Below are positions 9,429-18,300 of a stretch of DNA of 64,000 bases, in pieces. How positions within the stretch are numbered: the first letter of the stretch is position 1; each line of letters begins with the position of its first letter. The position numbers and the translations under genes were made by a program. The notes below the pieces were generated by a model. It saw only the letters and a program-made list of their open reading frames with translations, was not told the origin of the DNA and ran no database searches. The DNA comes from Melaminivora suipulveris (GTDB lineage: Bacteria > Pseudomonadota > Gammaproteobacteria > Burkholderiales > Burkholderiaceae_C), in the NCBI RefSeq assembly GCF_003008575.1, contig NZ_CP027667.1, forward strand, positions 1,864,501 to 1,928,500, given 5' to 3'.

Positions 9429-10682
9429 TCAGCGCAGCAGCGCATACCCCACGCCGATCGCCGCCACCAGCCCCACCGCGTCGGCAATCAGCGCGCAGGC
9501 CAGGGCGTGGCGCGTGTGCTTCACGCCCACGCTGCCGAAGTACACGGCCAGCACGTAGAACGTGGTCTCGGTCGAGCCCTGGATGATGGCCGCCAGCCGC
9601 GCGGGGAAGGAATCGACGCCGTGCGCCTGCATCACGTCCACCATCAGCGCCCGCGCGCCCGAGCCAGACAGCACCTTCATCAGCCCCACCGGCAGCGCCG
9701 GCAAAAAGCCGGTGTCCAGCCCCGCCGCCGCCACGGCGCGCGCCACCACGGCCAGGATCGCGTCCATGCAGCCGGCGGCGCGGAACACGCCGATGGCGGC
9801 CAGGATGGCCACCAGGTAGGGAATGATCTGCACCGCCACGCCAAAGCCGTCCTTGGCGCCCTCGATGAAAGCGTCGTAGACGTTGATGCGCCGCCAGGCG
9901 CCCGCCAGCACGAACATGAGCACGATGGCCAGGATGGCCGCCGCGCCCACGCTGCCGGTGATGCGCGCGGCCTGCGCCGCCGGCATGCGCGCGAACAGCG
10001 CCAGCACGCCGGCCAGGAGCGCGCAGGCGGCGGCCAGCGCCAGCAGCGGCCGGGGCCTGAGCAGCGGCAGGCGCTGCAGCCAGGCGACGGCCAGCACGCC
10101 CGCCAGCAGCGAGATCGCCGTGGCCAGCAGCGTCGGCAAAAAAATATCGGCGGCGTTGAAACCCGCGCCCAGGCCCTGCTGCATGGCCACGCTCTGGCGG
10201 ATGGCGATGACCGAGGTCGGGATCAGCGTCAGCCCGGCGGTGTTCATGACCACGAACATGATCTGCGCGTCGCTGGCCGTGCCGCCCGGCTCGCGGTTCA
10301 GCGTCTGCAGCTCGCGCATCGCCGCCAGGCCCAGCGGCGTGGCGGCGTTGTCCAGGCCCAGCAGGTTGGCCGAGACGTTCAGCGTCATGGCGCCCTGCGC
10401 CGGGTGGCCCTCGGGCACACCGGGGAACAGACGCCGCAAGAGCGGCGCGGCCGCGCGCGCCAGCGCCTGCACCATGCCCGCCTTCTCGCCCACGCGCATC
10501 AGGCCCAGCCACAGCGCCATGATGCCGGCCAGGCCCAGCGAGATCTCGAAGCCCGAGCGTGCGCCGTCGAACAGGGCCTTCAAGAGCGCGCCGAAGATTT
10601 CTGCCTCGCCCAGGGCGGCGCGCACCGCAGCGGTAGCGATGCCGGCCACCAGCAGGCCGATCCAGACCCAGTTCATGGCCAT
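9429..10682 (-). CDS. Fused SpmA-SpmB nucleoside-recognition membrane protein
   Basis: A 417-aa integral membrane protein. The first half matches SpmA (FDGARSGFEISLGLAGIMALWLG, then MTLNVSANLLGLDNAATPLG). The second half matches SpmB (EGAKDGFGVAVQIIPYLVAILAAIG). Both halves carry the 'Gate' nucleoside-recognition domain. In Bacillus the two are separate spore-maturation genes; this organism does not sporulate, so its role is unknown, possibly transport. It starts 22 bp after the rdgC stop on the same strand and may be co-transcribed with rdgC. Confidence 0.85.
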   Translation of the reverse strand: MAMNWVWIGLLVAGIATAAVRAALGEAEIFGALLKALFDGARSGFEISLGLAGIMALWLGLMRVGEKAGMVQALARAAAPLLRRLFPGVPEGHPAQGAMTLNVSANLLGLDNAATPLGLAAMRELQTLNREPGGTASDAQIMFVVMNTAGLTLIPTSVIAIRQSVAMQQGLGAGFNAADIFLPTLLATAISLLAGVLAVAWLQRLPLLRPRPLLALAAACALLAGVLALFARMPAAQAARITGSVGAAAILAIVLMFVLAGAWRRINVYDAFIEGAKDGFGVAVQIIPYLVAILAAIGVFRAAGCMDAILAVVARAVAAAGLDTGFLPALPVGLMKVLSGSGARALMVDVMQAHGVDSFPARLAAIIQGSTETTFYVLAVYFGSVGVKHTRHALACALIADAVGLVAAIGVGYALLR

Positions 10683-10704
10683 GGCGGGCTACGCCTGGGC
10701 GGGG

Positions 10705-11652
10705 TCAGAACGGGGCGTCGTCTGCGCTCGCCGCCGGCGCCGGCACGGCAGCGGGCGCGTTCGGCACACCGCGCCCCTCGCCGCCCAGCGCCAGCACCAG
10801 GTCGGCGATCAGGCGCGACAGCTCGCCGGTGGCGATCGCCACGTCGGCGTCGAAGCCACCGTCCTCGTCCTGGCCGTCCAGCACTGTATCGAGCAGCGCC
10901 ACTTTCTTCAGCTGCAGCCCCTCGGTCAGCACGAAGGACACGCGCTCGTCCCAGGTCATGGCCAGGCGCGTGGGCAGCTTGCCGGCCTCGATGTGCGCGC
11001 GCACCTCGTCGATATCGAGCGGGTGGCGTGCGTAGCGCACCACCGCCTTGTCCTCGGAGGCGCTTTTGAGCTCGCACTCGCGGTCCACGGCAAAGCCGGC
11101 CGGCGGCTCCTGTTCGCGCAACCAGTGCGCCATGGCGGCCTGCGGGCTGGTCTGGGTGTCGATGAGCGCCAGCGCCAGGCCGGGCAGCTGCTCGACCAGC
11201 GCGGTGGTGATCTCGTCGGCGCGGCCCTGGGCCCCGGCGTCGATGACCAGGGTGCGCGCCTCGCGGTCTATCCAGACCCAGGTGCTGCCCTGCTTGGTGA
11301 AGGCCATGGGCAGCAGGTCCAGCTTGGCCTCGTCCTTCAACTCGCGCGACTCCTTCTTGCCGGGCTTCCTGCCGGTCTGGCGCTCGATGGCCTCGGCCTT
11401 TTCCTTGACCTTGCGCGCCAGCACGCTGGCCGGCAGCACCTTGGCCTCGCTGTGCCAGCGCAGCACCCATTGGCCGGCCACGCTCTCGGCCAGGGCGCCG
11501 TGCGCCTCGCCGCGCGCCGGCACCCAGCCGGCCGAGCGCTCCTGCGTGGCGCCGCATTCGGCAAAGGGCAGGGCCGCCAGGGCCTCCTCGACCGCCGTCA
11601 GGTCGGGCTGCCAGCCTTCGGCAATGCGGTAGGCGATGATGTTCTTGAACAC
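10705..11652 (-). CDS. rdgC: Recombination-associated protein RdgC
   Basis: A 315-aa ring-forming, non-specific dsDNA-binding protein. The family's N-terminus (MFKNIIAYRIAEGW), the centre (LLPMAFTKQGSTWVWIDREA) and the C-terminal EGLQLKKVALLDTVLD are all clear. In E. coli RdgC limits RecA access to DNA and matters in recombination- and replication-stressed cells. Here it lies between the two DnaA-box elements. The upstream gap holds a copy of the dispersed repeat. Confidence 0.95.
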   Translation of the reverse strand: MFKNIIAYRIAEGWQPDLTAVEEALAALPFAECGATQERSAGWVPARGEAHGALAESVAGQWVLRWHSEAKVLPASVLARKVKEKAEAIERQTGRKPGKKESRELKDEAKLDLLPMAFTKQGSTWVWIDREARTLVIDAGAQGRADEITTALVEQLPGLALALIDTQTSPQAAMAHWLREQEPPAGFAVDRECELKSASEDKAVVRYARHPLDIDEVRAHIEAGKLPTRLAMTWDERVSFVLTEGLQLKKVALLDTVLDGQDEDGGFDADVAIATGELSRLIADLVLALGGEGRGVPNAPAAVPAPAASADDAPF

Positions 11653-11654
11653 TT

Positions 11655-11740
11655 CAATACTGCTTTCTTGCTATCAAAAAACGAGCTGACTGCGATTGAT
11701 CCACGCCGACTGAGGCCAGATTTGGCTTGAAATCAGCGGA
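11655..11740 (+). repeat. Dispersed intergenic repeat, copy 2
   Basis: Upstream of rdgC: TTGCTATCAAAAAACGAGCTGA, then GCGATTGATCCACGCCGACTGAGGC and a TTTGG segment. Same element order as the other copies. Confidence 0.65.
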
Positions 11741-11854
11741 AAACGCCGCACCAGCGGGCTGCAACTTTACACACGCGCAGCACTGCCACACGCAGGCGAT
11801 ACAGCGGCGCCGGACACTGCCTGTCATCGCAACGCAACCCTGGAAAGGAAAGCC

Positions 11855-12445
11855 ATGACCCGCACCACCCGCTCCACTCTCGTCGCCGGCGCCTGCGCCG
11901 CCCTGCTGGCACTGGCCGGCGCATCCGCCGCCGTGGCGCAGCAGCCCAGCTCGCCCGCGGCCGCCTTCGCCAATGCCGCCGCTGGCCAAAGCGCGCAGGA
12001 CGGCCACGCCCAGTGGCGCAGCATGACGCCCGAGCAGCGCCAGCAGGCCCGCCAGCAGCGCCATGCCCAAAAGGCCGCCGCGCTCAAGCAAAAGCTGGCC
12101 ATCACGCCCGACCAGGAAAACGCCTGGTCCAGCTTCCAGCAGGCCATGCAGCCCGCCGGTCAGGCCCGCGCGCACGGCCAGCGCCAGGACTGGAAGCAGC
12201 TCACCACGCCCGAACGCATCGACCGCATGCGCGAGCTGCGCACGCAGCGCATGGCCGAGCAGGACCGCCGCGGCGACGCCATCAAGGCCTTCTACGCCGC
12301 GCTCAAGCCCGAGCAGCAAAAGACTTTTGACGCTGAAGGCACACGCATGATGGGCGGCCACTTCGGCAACAAGAAAGGCGGGCACCACGGCGGCATGCGC
12401 CACGGCCAGCACTCCGGGGCGCAATCCGCGCCCGCGCAGCAGTAA
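11855..12445 (+). CDS. Spy/CpxP-like periplasmic (LTXXQ-type) protein
   Basis: A 196-aa exported protein. The signal peptide (about 30 residues) ends in ASAAVAQQ. The mature protein is Gln/Ala/Arg-rich and helical, with two LTxxQ-like segments (MTPEQRQQARQQRHAQK; then LTTPERIDRMRELRTQRM and FYAALKPEQQKTFD). The C-terminus is Gly/His-rich (GGHHGGMRHGQHSG), which could bind metal. Spy/CpxP proteins are ATP-independent chaperones or stress sensors of the cell envelope. The gene is monocistronic and divergent from rdgC. Chaperone function is inferred from the family. Confidence 0.8.
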   Translation: MTRTTRSTLVAGACAALLALAGASAAVAQQPSSPAAAFANAAAGQSAQDGHAQWRSMTPEQRQQARQQRHAQKAAALKQKLAITPDQENAWSSFQQAMQPAGQARAHGQRQDWKQLTTPERIDRMRELRTQRMAEQDRRGDAIKAFYAALKPEQQKTFDAEGTRMMGGHFGNKKGGHHGGMRHGQHSGAQSAPAQQ

Positions 12446-12534
12446 GCCCGCGCCGCTGACGCGCCGCGATCGCCGCCCGGCGCGGCGTTGCGGCGCCCGC
12501 CTACAGGGGGCGCCAGGGGGGCCGCTCTACAGTC

Positions 12535-12552
12535 GTTGCATATATTTGCAAC
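12535..12552. promoter_or_regulatory. Inverted repeat just upstream of pagL
   Basis: GTTGCA-TATATT-TGCAAC, a perfect 6-bp inverted repeat 12 bp before the pagL ATG. It could be an operator or a hairpin controlling translation. Confidence 0.35.
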
Positions 12553-12564
12553 TCCTGGCCCACC

Positions 12565-13182
12565 ATGCCCCTGCCTGCCCCTCACATCGTGCGCCGCCCG
12601 TTTGCCGTCACCGGCACGGGCGGCGCAGTCGCTTCCGCCCTCGCGCTGGCCTTGCTGGCCAGCCAGCCGGCGCTGGCGCAGCCGGCGCCACAGGCCGGAC
12701 AGGCTGACGGCCCTGCCCTGTACCTGCAGGCCGGCCGCGCACGCGGCGACACCGACGCGCTGACGCTGGGCGCCACCCTGCCCTGGAAATCCTTTCGCCA
12801 CGAACTATGGGGCAGCGAGCTGAGCGGGCACTGGGACCTGTATGTCAGCCGCTGGTCGTTCGACGCCCTGCCCGGCGGCAGCGGCCACAGCACGCTGCTG
12901 GGCGTCACGCCGGTGCTGCGCCTGACGCCTGAGCAGGGCCGCTCGGCCTTCTTCGTGGAGGCCGGCATCGGCGCGACGATCGCCGACAAGCGCTACCGCA
13001 CGCCCGAGCGCGAGTTCAGCACGCGCTTCAACTTCGCCTCGCACCTGGGCGCCGGCCTGCGCCTGGGCGCGCGGCGCCAGCACGAGGTGATGCTGCGCGT
13101 GCAGCACGTCTCCAACGCCGGCATCAAGCACCCCAACCCGGGCAACAACTTCGTGCAGCTGCGCTACGCGCTGCACTTCTGA
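12565..13182 (+). CDS. pagL: Lipid A 3-O-deacylase (PagL-like) outer-membrane protein
   Basis: A 205-aa outer-membrane beta-barrel with an N-terminal signal (ending near QPALAQPAP) and a C-terminal aromatic residue (ALHF). The PagL hallmark QHVSNAGIKHPNPGNNFVQLR (about residues 179-199) provides the catalytic His and Ser (HxS). PagL removes the 3-O-linked acyl chain from lipid A, reducing endotoxicity. The acidic third member of the triad, expected in the PNxG(x)E region, appears as Asn here, so activity should be treated with caution. Confidence 0.82.
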   Translation: MPLPAPHIVRRPFAVTGTGGAVASALALALLASQPALAQPAPQAGQADGPALYLQAGRARGDTDALTLGATLPWKSFRHELWGSELSGHWDLYVSRWSFDALPGGSGHSTLLGVTPVLRLTPEQGRSAFFVEAGIGATIADKRYRTPEREFSTRFNFASHLGAGLRLGARRQHEVMLRVQHVSNAGIKHPNPGNNFVQLRYALHF

Positions 13183-13200
13183 GCGCCGCCGCCGGCCGCC

Positions 13201-13420
13201 TGTGGACAAGTCTGGGGAGCCCGATCGTGCAACCCGACCCTTATCCACAGGCCGCCCGCCCACGCGCAAGTTGTGCCCAAACCGCAGACAGCGCGAAAGC
13301 AGGGTCGGGCACAGCCAGGCCCGAAGCGCAAGTGCCTGTCGGATATGAGAAAACCAGCCTTGTCCACAGGCGCGGCTCGGCTCTACTACTACCACTATGT
13401 ATTGATAAAGACTTGAAAGA
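13201..13420. other. Origin-like element B: DnaA boxes plus DnaA-trio-like triplets
   Basis: The spacing repeats element A: TTGTCCACA on minus (13201-13209), TTATCCACA on plus (13241-13249, +40), TTGTGCCCA (13271-13279, +70) and TTGTCCACA (13360-13368, +159). A 14-bp GC-rich spacer (13369-13382) follows, then CTA CTA CTA CCA CTA (13383-13397) and an AT-rich stretch. The sequence between boxes differs from element A while the spacing is the same, which argues for selection on the layout. Confidence 0.6.
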
Positions 13421-13466
13421 ACAACCAGGGACAAGGCGGGTGCCGTCGCGCGGCACCGCCGAGTTA

Positions 13467-13520
13467 TCGAAATTGATAGCTGGAAACCTTTATTCCACGC
13501 CGACTGAAGGCGTATTTCAT
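13467..13520 (+). repeat. Dispersed intergenic repeat, copy 3
   Basis: AATTGATAGCTGGAAACC, then TTCCACGCCGACTGAAGGCG and TATTTCA, just upstream of the SLC13 permease. Confidence 0.7.
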
Positions 13521-13573
13521 GCATATTTGCCGCTCAGCGGCCTGCGAAACCCCATCCCCGTGGATACCAGCGT

Positions 13574-15370
13574 ATGACCTTGCAGATCGCCCTCGTGCTG
13601 GGCATCGCCGCCGTGGCGATGTATTTGTTCATCAGCGAACGCCTGCGCATGGACGTGGTGGCACTGCTGGTGCTGCTGGCGCTGGCGCTCACCGGCCTGG
13701 TCACGCCGGGCGAAGCGCTGAGCGGCTTTTCCAACGACGCCACCATCACCGTGGCGGCGATGTTCATCCTGGCCGCGGGCATCGAGAACACCGGCGCGCT
13801 GTCGGCCGTCGGGCGGCTGCTGGCCAAGAGCCGCTCGCCCACGGTGTTTTTGCTGCTGCTGTTCGGCCTGCTGGCGCTGGTGGCGCCGTTTGTCAACAAC
13901 ACGGCGGTGGTGGCGGTGTTCATCCCCATCGTCATCAACGCCAGCATGAACATCGGCATGCCGCCGACCAAGGCGCTGATCCCGCTGTCCTACGTCTCGC
14001 AGATGACGGGGGTGTGGACGCTGATCGGCACCTCGACCAACCTGATCGTCAATTCGGTGGCCAAGGACCTGGGCTTTCGCGGCTTTTCCATGTTCGAGTT
14101 CCTGCCGCTGGGCCTGATCTGCTGGGTCGCCGGTTGTATCTACCTGCTGACCCTGGGCCGCTGGATGCTGCCAACCCAAGGCGATCTGGACCTGCCGGCG
14201 ACGCAGGAATCGGGCCACTACGTGACCGAGCTGGTGGTGGGCGAGGACTCCGGCGGCCTGGGCCAGACGCTGGAGGAGGCCGACATCACGCACAAGTACA
14301 AGGTCTACGTGCTGCAGCTGTGGCGCGGCGCCGAGCGCATGTGGTGGCCCAAGTCGGAAAAGCTCCAGCAGGGCGACGTGCTGCTGGTGCGCGGGCGCTG
14401 GCCGCGGCTGGAGAAGCTGCGCGAGGGCCTGGGCCTGCACTTTCAGGGCGAGGTCAGGCCGCGCGGGCGCGCGCCGGATGATGAGGAAGGCGAGCAGGCC
14501 GAGCGCGACAAGCAGGTCATGGTCGAGGTGATGATTCCCTCCAACTCGCCGCTGCTCTCGCGCAGCATCCAGGCCGTGGACCGGCGCCTGCCGCGGCACA
14601 ACTCGATCTTGGGCATACAGCGGCGCGGCCAGGTCATCCGCGAGCACCTGGACGGCGTGCGCCTGCGCGTGGGCGACATCCTGCTGGTGCTGATGCGCGA
14701 GGGCGAGGTCGGCCGGCTGCGCAACAACAACTCGATCATCGTGCTGTCCGAGCGCGCCGCGCCGCTGCCGCAGGGCTGGCGCGCGCCGTTCGCGCTGGCT
14801 GTCATGGCGGCGGTGGTGGCCAGCGCGGCCCTGGGGCTGGTCAGCATCTCGATTGCCGCCCTGGCCGGCGCCGTGGCCATGGTGCTGGCGCGCTGCATCG
14901 ACGTGGACAACCTGTACGACGCCATCGACGGGCGCATCCTGCTGATGATGGCCGGCCTGCTGCCCCTGGGCACGGCGGTCAACAACAGTGGCGCGGCGCA
15001 GTTCATCGTGGACCACACCATCGGCCTGGTCAGCGGGTACGGTCCGCACGTGGTGCTGGCGGTGCTGTACCTGATCGCGCTGCTGCTCAGCGAGATGATG
15101 AGCCACGCGGCCGCGGCGGTGCTGCTCACGCCGATCGCCATGTCGGTGGCGCGCCTGATGAGCGCCGACCCCACGCCGTTTCTGATCGCCGTGATGTTCT
15201 CGGCCTCGACCAGCTTTCTGACCCCCGTGGGCTACCAGACCAACACCATGGTCTACAGCGCCGGGGGCTACAGGTTCGCGGATTTCCTGAAGGTGGGCAC
15301 GCCCTTGAATCTGATCTTCTGGATCGCCGGCGTGGTCTTCATCCCGATGTTCTGGCCGTTCAACCCTTGA
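13574..15370 (+). CDS. SLC13/DASS-type permease with two RCK_C domains
   Basis: A 598-aa inner-membrane transporter. Two membrane halves flank a cytoplasmic insert of about 200 residues (about 205-395) that looks like two TrkA_C/RCK_C regulatory domains (ELVVGEDSGGLGQTL; VEVMIPSNSPLLSRSIQ). The family signatures are present: VNNTAVVAVFIPIVIN and GTSTNLIVNS in the first half, TSFLTPVGYQTNTMVY in the second. Members carry anions such as sulfate or dicarboxylates with Na+; the substrate is not evident. Its stop overlaps by 11 bp with the convergent signalling gene. Confidence 0.88.
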   Translation: MTLQIALVLGIAAVAMYLFISERLRMDVVALLVLLALALTGLVTPGEALSGFSNDATITVAAMFILAAGIENTGALSAVGRLLAKSRSPTVFLLLLFGLLALVAPFVNNTAVVAVFIPIVINASMNIGMPPTKALIPLSYVSQMTGVWTLIGTSTNLIVNSVAKDLGFRGFSMFEFLPLGLICWVAGCIYLLTLGRWMLPTQGDLDLPATQESGHYVTELVVGEDSGGLGQTLEEADITHKYKVYVLQLWRGAERMWWPKSEKLQQGDVLLVRGRWPRLEKLREGLGLHFQGEVRPRGRAPDDEEGEQAERDKQVMVEVMIPSNSPLLSRSIQAVDRRLPRHNSILGIQRRGQVIREHLDGVRLRVGDILLVLMREGEVGRLRNNNSIIVLSERAAPLPQGWRAPFALAVMAAVVASAALGLVSISIAALAGAVAMVLARCIDVDNLYDAIDGRILLMMAGLLPLGTAVNNSGAAQFIVDHTIGLVSGYGPHVVLAVLYLIALLLSEMMSHAAAAVLLTPIAMSVARLMSADPTPFLIAVMFSASTSFLTPVGYQTNTMVYSAGGYRFADFLKVGTPLNLIFWIAGVVFIPMFWPFNP

Positions 15371-18300
15371 GGGCCGGCATTTTTTGCTCCAGCAGCCCCT
15401 CCAGCTGGTCCACCGGCAGCGGCCGGCTGAACAGATAGCCCTGGAACTGCGTGCAGCCGGCCGCGGCCAGCCAGTCGCGCTGCTCGGCCGTCTCCACGCC
15501 CTCGGCGACGGCCTGCAGGTCCAGGCTGGCGGCCAGCGCGATGATGGTCCGCACGATGGCCGCGTCGCTCTCGTCCTGCAGCAGGTCGCGCACGAAGCTC
15601 TGGTCGATCTTGAGCTGCGCCAGCGGCATGCGCTTGAGGTACGCCAGCGACGAGTAGCCGGTGCCGAAATCGTCCAGCGAAAAGCCCACGCCGTGCGCGC
15701 GCAGCGCCTCCATGGTGGCGATGGTCGCCTGCATGTCCTCGACCAGCAGGCTCTCGGTCAACTCCAGCTTGAGCTGCTGCGCCGGTGCGCCGGTCTCGGC
15801 CAGCGCGCGCACCACGTCCTGCACGAAACCCACGTCGCGGAACTGCCGCGAGCTGACGTTCACCGCCACCGTCAGGTGCGCCCAGGCCGGCACGCGCTGC
15901 CAGGCGGCCAGCAGCGCGCAGGCGGAGCGCAGCACCCAACGGCCCAGCGGCAGGATCAGCCCGGTCTCCTCGGCCAGCGGGATGAAGGTGGCCGGCGAGA
16001 CCATGCCGCGGCGCGGATGCGCCCAGCGCGCCAGCGCCTCCACGCCCAGCACGGCGCCGGCGTCGTCCACCACCGGTTGGTAGACCAGCAAAAACTCGTT
16101 CTGCGCCAGCGCCTCGCGCAGCTCGGACTCCAGCTGCGCGCGCTCGGCCACGGCGCGCTGCATGGCTGGATCGAAAAAGCGCAGTGTGTTGCGCCCGGCC
16201 ATCTTGGCCTCGTACATGGCCATGTCGCCCTGCTTGAGCACCTCGCCCACCGTGGTCGGGTCGTCGCCATACAGCGCGATGCCGACGCTGGGCGTGCTGC
16301 GCACCTGGTAGCCGCCGGTCAGCGCGTAGGGCGCGCCCAGCGTGGCCAGCACCTTCTCGCCCAGGGCGCGCGCGGCCTCCCGGCGCGCCTCTTGCGCGCC
16401 GCCCAGCGCGGGCGCCAGCACCACGAACTCGTCGCCGCCCAGGCGCGCCACGGTGCCGCTGGCGCCCACGCAGGCCAGCAGGCGCTGGGCGACGATCTGC
16501 AGCAACTGGTCGCCCTTGTCGTGGCCCAGGGTGTCGTTGAGCGTCTTGAAGTTGTCCAGGTCGATGAACAGCAGCGCGCCGCCGCTGCCGGCGCCGCGCG
16601 CGGCCAGCAGCGCGTCGCCCATGTGTTCGAGCAGCTGCAGCCGGTTGGGCAGGCCGGTCAGCGTGTCGAAGAACGCCAGGCGCTGGATCTCGCGCTCGTT
16701 GGCCTTGCGTTCGGCGATGTCGGAGTTGATGGCCAGCACCGCCTCGGGCTCGCCCGACTCGCTGCGCACCAGCGTCCAGCGGCCCTCGACTTCGAGCGGC
16801 TGGCCACCCCGCGCGTACTGCACGATCTCGCCGCTCCAGCCACCCTCGCGCAGCACGGTGGCCATGGCGCGCTCGAAGGCGGCGGTCTCGCGGTACAGCA
16901 GCTCGGCCACGTCGCGGCCCAGCGCCTCGTCGCTGCGCCAGCCGTACAGACGCTCGGCGCCATGGTTCCAGTAGGTCACGCGCTGGTGCATGTCGCGCAC
17001 CACGATGGCGTCGCGCGCCTCGTCCAGCAGCGACGCCTGGCGCCGGATGTGGCTGTCGGCCTGCTGGCGCTGCAACTCGGCGCTGACGCGCGCGGCGAAG
17101 ATCTGCAGCATGTGCACGATGAACTGCGCGTCCTCCAGCGCCTCGGTGAAGGCCACGAACAGCACGCCCAGCAGGCGCCCGTGGCTGTCGGTGAGCTGCT
17201 GGCCGACGTAGCTGCGCGCGCCGGCGTGCCGCAGGATGGGCGCCTGCGGGTACAGCTCGGCCGCGCGGTCGGCGACGACGAACTGCCGGTGCGCCAGCAA
17301 CTGCTGGCTGGGCGTGCCGGCCAGTGCGTAATCGCCGTTGGGCTGCACCTGGCCCTGGCTGACATAGGACAGCGTGCGCGCCCGCGCGGGCTGGCCTGGC
17401 GGGCCGTCGATCAGCCGCGCCACGCAGGCGATCTGTGCGCCCAGCGCCTGCGCCATGTGCTCGGCCAGCTGGTCGAAGAACTGCATGCCCACGCCGGCCG
17501 ACACCGCCGAGGCCACCTTCAAAAGCGCCGACTGCAGGCGCTGCTGCTCGGCGCGCGCGCGCAGGCTCTGGATGCCGTAGGCGACGTCGGTGGCCAGGGC
17601 TTCGAGCAGCTGCGTCTCCTCGGGCCCGACGTGCAGCACCTGGGGCGCGTACAGGTACAGCAGCCCGAAGGTGTGATCGGCGTTCTTCAGCGGCAGGCAC
17701 ACCACGGCGTGCATGCCCAGGCGCGCCAGCTCGGCGGCGCGCGGGTGGAAGCCTTCGCCGCCGGCCAGGTCGCGCACGATCACGGTCTGGCCGCTGCGCG
17801 CGGCCTTGCCGGCCAGGCCGTGGCCTTCGCGGCGCGCGTGCGACCAGGTCAGGTGCGCGTGGTCCAGATGGTCGGCGTGGCGCCCGGCGCGTGCCGCCAC
17901 GGTGATGCGCCGGCCCTCGTCGTGGCGCAGCATGCCGGCCCAGGCCAGCACGTAGCCGCCGACGTCCAGCGCCATGCGGCAGATGGCGTCCAAAAATTCC
18001 TGCTCGCCCCTGGCGCGTATCAGCACCTGGCTGCAGGCGCTGAGCAGGCGCCGCGCGCGGCTGATGCGCGCCAGCTCGGCCTCCATGCGCAGGCGCTCGC
18101 CCACGTCGCTGGCCAGCACCTGCCAGGCCGCTCGGCCTTCGAAGGTGGTCTCGCCGAGCACGGCCTCGATGTCCAGCGGCGCGCCGGCCCTCGTCGCGTG
18201 GCGCCACAGCACCGGCGCGCGCGTCCGCCCCGCCTGGGCCACGGCGGCGTCCACACCGCCCCGTTGCGCGGCAGGCCACAGCGCGCGCATGTCCAGGGCC

